A stretch of 14,237 nucleotides of DNA. It comes from Bifidobacterium breve (GTDB taxonomy: Bacteria > Actinomycetota > Thermoleophilia > Miltoncostaeales > Miltoncostaeaceae). A model generated the notes under the pieces. It had not been told where the DNA came from and made no database searches. It saw only the letters and a list, made by a program, of their open reading frames with translations. The number at the start of each line of letters is the position of its first letter. Position 1 is the first letter of the stretch. Where the stretch lies: NCBI GenBank assembly GCA_945876305.1, contig CAMCOB010000025.1:1-14237 (forward strand), given 5' to 3'. The translations under genes and the position numbers were made by a program. This document shows, piece by piece, positions 11,620-14,237 of this stretch.

Positions 11620-13581
11620 TCAGTCCTCGCTGGCGCGCATCGTCTCGGCCGTCTGTGAGATGGCGGCGACGACCTCTTCGTTGGCGAGGGTGCTGACATC
11701 ACCCAGGTTGCGCTGTTCCGATACGTCCCGGAGCAGTCGCCGCATGATCTTTCCCGACCGCGTCTTGGGCAGGTCGGGGGTGATCACGATGGACTTGGGC
11801 TTGGCAATGGCACCGATCCGCAGGGCCACGTGATCACGAAGCTCGGCGATGAGGGCGTCGTTCCCCTCGAACCCATCGCGAAGCGTCACGAAGGCCGCGA
11901 CGGCCTCGCCGGTGAGCGGGTCGGACCGACCAATGACCGCGGCCTCGGCGACCGCCGGATGATCCACCAGCGCGCTCTCGATCTCGATGGTGGACAGGCG
12001 GTGCCCCGACACATTCATGACGTCGTCGATGCGACCGAGCAGCCACAGGTCGCCGTCGGCGTCCTTACGGCACCCGTCACCCACCAGATACTTGCCCGGG
12101 AAGCGGGCCCAATAGGTGGAGATATACCGCTCGTCATCGCCCAGAATGGTTCTGAGCATTGATGGCCACGGCTGGGAGAGCACCAGATAGCCACCCTCGC
12201 CAGCGGGGACGGGGTTGCCATCCTCGCCCAGGATCTCGGCGCGGAGCCCTGGCAGTGTCTTGCCTGCCGATCCCGGCTTGAGGGTGTCGAGCCCTGGCAG
12301 CGGGCTGATCATGATGCTGCCGGTCTCGGTCTGCCACCAGGTATCCACGATCGGTGCCGCACCCCCACCGATGTGCGTGCGGTACCACTCCCACGCCTCG
12401 GGATTGATGGGCTCACCGACACTGCCGAGCAGTCGGATGCGCGAGAGGTCATGTCCAGCCGGCGCCTGATCGCCCCACTTCATGAACAAGCGGATGGCGG
12501 TGGGGGCCAGGTACAGGATTGTGACCCCGTACCGGCTGGCGATGTCCCAGAGGCGGTCCTGCCCGGGATACCCGGGTGCGCCTTCATACATGATGCTTGT
12601 CGCGCCGTTGGCGAGGGGTCCGTACACGATGTACGAATGCCCGGTGATCCAGCCGATGTCGGCCGCGCACCAGTACACGTCGTCGTCGCGCAGGTCGAAT
12701 ACGTTCGCGTGCGTGGATGCCGCTCCCGTGAGGTATCCGCCGCTTGTGTGGACGATCCCCTTCGGCTTTCCGGTGCTTCCCGAGGTATAGAGGGCAAACA
12801 GCATCTGCTCGGCGTCCATCGGCTGGGCGACGTGCTCGGGCGATGCCGCCGCCTCAAGGTCGTGAAACCACAGATCGCGCCCGGGCATCCATTTGATGTC
12901 GCCATCGGTCCGGCGTACCACCACCGAGTGGAGCACGTCCGGGGCCTGCTCGAGCGCGCCATCCGCATTGGCCTTGAGCGGGATCGCCTTGCCTCCCCGC
13001 CAGCCCTCATCCTGGGTGACGAGCACGGTGGCCCCAAAATCGACCATGCGCTGGCCCAGGGCCTCTGCTGAGAACCCACCGAACACCACCGTATGGGCGG
13101 CACCAAGTCGTGCGCAGGCCAGCATGGCGATGGGCAGTTCGGGGACCATGCCCATGTAGATGGCCACGCGACCGCCCACGCCCACGCCGAGGTCCGTCAG
13201 AGCGTTTGCAAAGCGGCATACCCGGGCATGCAGGTCGCGGTACGTGAGGGTGATGGTGTCGCCCGGCTCGCCCTCCCAGTGGATGGCCACCTTGTCGCCG
13301 CGCTCGGCGAGATGGCGATCGAGGCAGTTGGCGGCAATGTTGAGGGTGCCGCCCGTAAACCATCGGTAGAACGGCGCGTCATCGTCGTCCAGCGCCCTGG
13401 TCCAGGGGGTGTCCCACGTCAGGCGCCGCGCCTGGTCTTCCCACCAGGCGATGAAGTCGGCATCGGCGTGCTCGACCACGCTGCGGTCGTTGATGCGGGC
13501 GGCGGCGGCAAACGCGGCGGGCGGCGGGTACTGCGCACCATCGGCCTGCAGGTTGCTGATTGCCGGACCGGACTCGCTCAT
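11620..13581 (-). CDS. acs: Acetyl-CoA synthetase (AMP-forming)
   Basis: A complete 653-residue acetate-CoA ligase. It activates acetate with ATP to acetyl-AMP and then transfers it to CoA, feeding acetate into central metabolism. The usual family length is ~650. Features in order: N-terminal ACS domain (FIAWWEDQARRLTWDTPWTR, YRWFTGGTLNIAANCLDRHL), the P-loop YTSGSTGKPKGIVHTSGGYL near residue 265, WCAADIGWITGHSYIVYGPL, the substrate-pocket motif DTWWQTETG near 415, the hinge/A8 segment LGRIDDVMNVSGHRLSTIEI, and PKTRSGKIMRR with the catalytic Lys611. That lysine corresponds to Salmonella Acs Lys609, which is silenced by reversible acetylation. ATG 13581 is chosen because CAGGAG lies ~7 nt upstream and MSESGPAISN begins the family match. 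The gene is monocistronic as far as visible. Confidence 0.98.
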   Translation of the reverse strand: MSESGPAISNLQADGAQYPPPAAFAAAARINDRSVVEHADADFIAWWEDQARRLTWDTPWTRALDDDDAPFYRWFTGGTLNIAANCLDRHLAERGDKVAIHWEGEPGDTITLTYRDLHARVCRFANALTDLGVGVGGRVAIYMGMVPELPIAMLACARLGAAHTVVFGGFSAEALGQRMVDFGATVLVTQDEGWRGGKAIPLKANADGALEQAPDVLHSVVVRRTDGDIKWMPGRDLWFHDLEAAASPEHVAQPMDAEQMLFALYTSGSTGKPKGIVHTSGGYLTGAASTHANVFDLRDDDVYWCAADIGWITGHSYIVYGPLANGATSIMYEGAPGYPGQDRLWDIASRYGVTILYLAPTAIRLFMKWGDQAPAGHDLSRIRLLGSVGEPINPEAWEWYRTHIGGGAAPIVDTWWQTETGSIMISPLPGLDTLKPGSAGKTLPGLRAEILGEDGNPVPAGEGGYLVLSQPWPSMLRTILGDDERYISTYWARFPGKYLVGDGCRKDADGDLWLLGRIDDVMNVSGHRLSTIEIESALVDHPAVAEAAVIGRSDPLTGEAVAAFVTLRDGFEGNDALIAELRDHVALRIGAIAKPKSIVITPDLPKTRSGKIMRRLLRDVSEQRNLGDVSTLANEEVVAAISQTAETMRASED

Positions 13582-13621
13582 GTGATGCTCCTGGCGCAGG
13601 GGAATCGGGATGACGCTGGCT

Positions 13622-13627
13622 AGTGTA
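13622..13627 (-). promoter_or_regulatory. Candidate -10 element for acs
   Basis: Read on the minus strand this is TACACT, four of six matches to TATAAT and a fit to TANNNT. It ends 40 bp before the acs ATG, giving a ~34-nt leader that includes the CAGGAG ribosome site. No good -35 hexamer was found 16-18 bp upstream. Catabolite or cAMP-receptor sites were not identified. Confidence 0.3.
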
Positions 13628-13668
13628 CGCATGGTCCACTTGCCGGCGGAGTGGGGCATGACGCGATC

Positions 13669-13830
13669 ATGGAGGCCCACGTGGAGTTGTGGCAGGGCGA
13701 AGAAATCATCTGGAACGGCCACCCGGCGTGGAGAGGCACGGCCTGCTTCCGCGGTGTGGTCGATGCGTATGACTTCGCCGCACGCATCCAGCCGCACCCG
13801 GAGGGGTGTCGGCCGGTGGGGATGCCGTGA
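13669..13830 (+). CDS. 53-aa ORF resembling the start of a bacterial PH-domain protein
   Basis: A short frame, too small for routine ORF listing: 53 residues from ATG 13669, or 59 from the in-frame GTG at 13651. It begins MEAHVELWQGEEIIWNGHPA and continues WRGTACFRG. The 'GEExxWxGxPxWR' pattern resembles the opening of actinobacterial bPH2/YdbS-like membrane proteins, but the transmembrane hairpin and PH strands that should follow are missing. About 85% of third codon positions are G or C, as in true genes here. The stop overlaps the GTG of the next gene (GTGA). The ribosome site is weak (GTGGGG). It is either a genuine micro-protein coupled to its neighbour or the remnant of a truncated bPH gene. 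The family link is tentative. Confidence 0.4.
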   Translation: MEAHVELWQGEEIIWNGHPAWRGTACFRGVVDAYDFAARIQPHPEGCRPVGMP

Positions 13831-14114
13831 TCCCGAAGCACGCATCCGGCCCACGGGCCGCGGGGGGTACGGGTGGGCGCGAAGTGCGCCACCGGGAGGT
13901 GCTGGCCCACTGGCCGGTGCTGCAGGAACCGTGGGCCCGGGATGTGGAGGATCACAGAACGCAAATTGACAAATCTTCAATTCCCGAGGCGCCGCGGGTG
14001 GGCCTCAACGCAGTGGACGTAGGGGTCACGCCGCTCGAGGCCATCAACCGGGCGCTTGGACTGCCCGATGATGATGGCATCCATAAGGCCAGCCGACGCC
14101 CCGTGGCCGACTGA
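13827..14114 (+). CDS. Mini-protein B with WPxLxExWARxVEDxR motif
   Basis: A 95-residue soluble protein of unknown function (102 residues if it starts at GTG 13806, but there GGAGG is only 1 nt away, too close to work). After a Gly/Arg-rich N-terminus, residues 21-44 carry VLxxWPxLxExWARxVEDxR, the motif shared with the mini-protein at 9609-9866: both tryptophans, WAR, VED and the final Arg are identical and in register. The C-terminal half differs (QIDKSSIPEAPR, then DVGVTPLEAINRALGLPDDD), with one probable helix. There is no signal peptide or membrane segment. GTG 13827 overlaps the upstream 53-aa frame's stop (GTGA), which argues for coupled translation. It converges with the partial gene at the window's end. 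Confidence 0.7.
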   Translation: MIPKHASGPRAAGGTGGREVRHREVLAHWPVLQEPWARDVEDHRTQIDKSSIPEAPRVGLNAVDVGVTPLEAINRALGLPDDDGIHKASRRPVAD

Positions 14115-14120
14115 ACCGGA

Positions 14121-14237
14121 TCAGCCGGAGGGTGCCGAGGGCGTTTCCGCCCCAGGGGTACCTGGTGCCACGCCGATCACCTTGGGCGGGGCGAGGTACA
14201 CGGTGAAGAAGGTGTCGTCGCTCAGCAGCTCCGATCC
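14121..14237 (-). CDS. 3' end of an unidentified gene (partial)
   Basis: The last 38 codons of a leftward gene whose start lies beyond the window. The tail reads SELLSDDTFFTVYLAPPKVI, then GVAPGTPGAETPSAPSG and TGA. The beginning looks like a folded strand (TFFTVYLAPP) and the end is a disordered Pro/Gly/Ala tail, as at the C-terminus of many secreted or envelope proteins. The evidence is limited to an open frame and natural composition up to the window edge; no family can be named. It converges with mini-protein B across a 6-bp gap without a terminator hairpin. Confidence 0.5.
   Translation of the reverse strand, partial: GSELLSDDTFFTVYLAPPKVIGVAPGTPGAETPSAPSG

Noticed and set aside
13582..13980. 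N-terminal extension of acs up to 13980
   Set aside because: The extra 133 residues are Pro/Arg/His-rich and unlike the family; CAGGAG before ATG 13581 and the normal 653-residue length fix the start.
1..14237. CRISPR arrays, insertion sequences, riboswitches or large tandem repeats
   Set aside because: I scanned both strands by eye and saw no regularly spaced repeats, transposase motifs, terminal inverted repeats or recognisable aptamer cores. Subtle elements could be missed without computation.

Overview
The window is about two-thirds G+C, densely packed, and reads as ordinary chromosome of a high-GC actinobacterium. The best lineage clue is the secreted protein at 4733-5248. Its signal peptide (AAMVVASTALVVALAGG...AYA), the short linear repeats after it (LVNKSVKNVKIANNAI...) and the CxSGDDVTGGGF...VxC tail form an architecture I associate with class Thermoleophilia (Solirubrobacterales, Gaiellales and relatives). 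GTG starts, a short tail-less HU, and a Get3-like ATPase pair fit an actinobacterium. No phage, transposase, CRISPR array or integrated element is visible.

Layout. 24-791 (-) is a TSUP-family membrane permease, divergent from a rightward run: a small HTH/coiled-coil protein (914-1330), a shortened FdrA-like acyl-CoA-synthetase-fold protein (1381-2625), a family-4 glycosyltransferase of the MSMEG_0565 type overlapping it by 4 bp (2622-3791), a predicted cytosolic beta-propeller (3793-4656) and the secreted repeat protein (4733-5248). A strong hairpin terminator (5275-5309) closes the run. It faces a leftward operon: PhzF-like epimerase/isomerase (8275-7403), then two ArsA/Get3-like ATPases (7392-6442 and 6445-5309, overlapping by 4 bp). 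Divergent from phzF, another rightward run holds a small membrane/coiled-coil protein (8352-8702), a Ppx/GppA phosphatase (8699-9598, ATGA overlap), an 85-aa mini-protein (9609-9866), tRNA-Leu(UAA) (9883-9966) and a small lipoprotein (10073-10531). A near-perfect 39-bp inverted repeat separates the lipoprotein from the leftward HU gene (10879-10601). A protein of unknown function (10988-11611) runs tail-to-tail into acetyl-CoA synthetase (13581-11620, -). The last 570 bp hold a 53-aa ORF (13669-13830), a second mini-protein (13827-14114) coupled to it, and the 3' end of a leftward gene running off the window.

How the genes work together. Most are housekeeping or broad-family genes: acetate activation, nucleoid packing, polyphosphate/(p)ppGpp metabolism and client-protein or anion ATPases. 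The least explained items are four. First, two small proteins 4 kb apart share the motif VLxxWPxLxExWARxVEDxR, which may mark an undescribed mini-protein family. Second, an orphan FdrA-like protein is translationally coupled to a glycosyltransferase whose relatives normally sit in a nitrilase cluster. Third, the ATPase pair is asymmetric: only one member keeps the signature lysine of the deviant P-loop. Fourth, a 53-aa ORF resembles the start of a bacterial PH-domain protein. I see no clear multi-gene defence or mobile system. All names come from reading motifs by eye; no database search was run.
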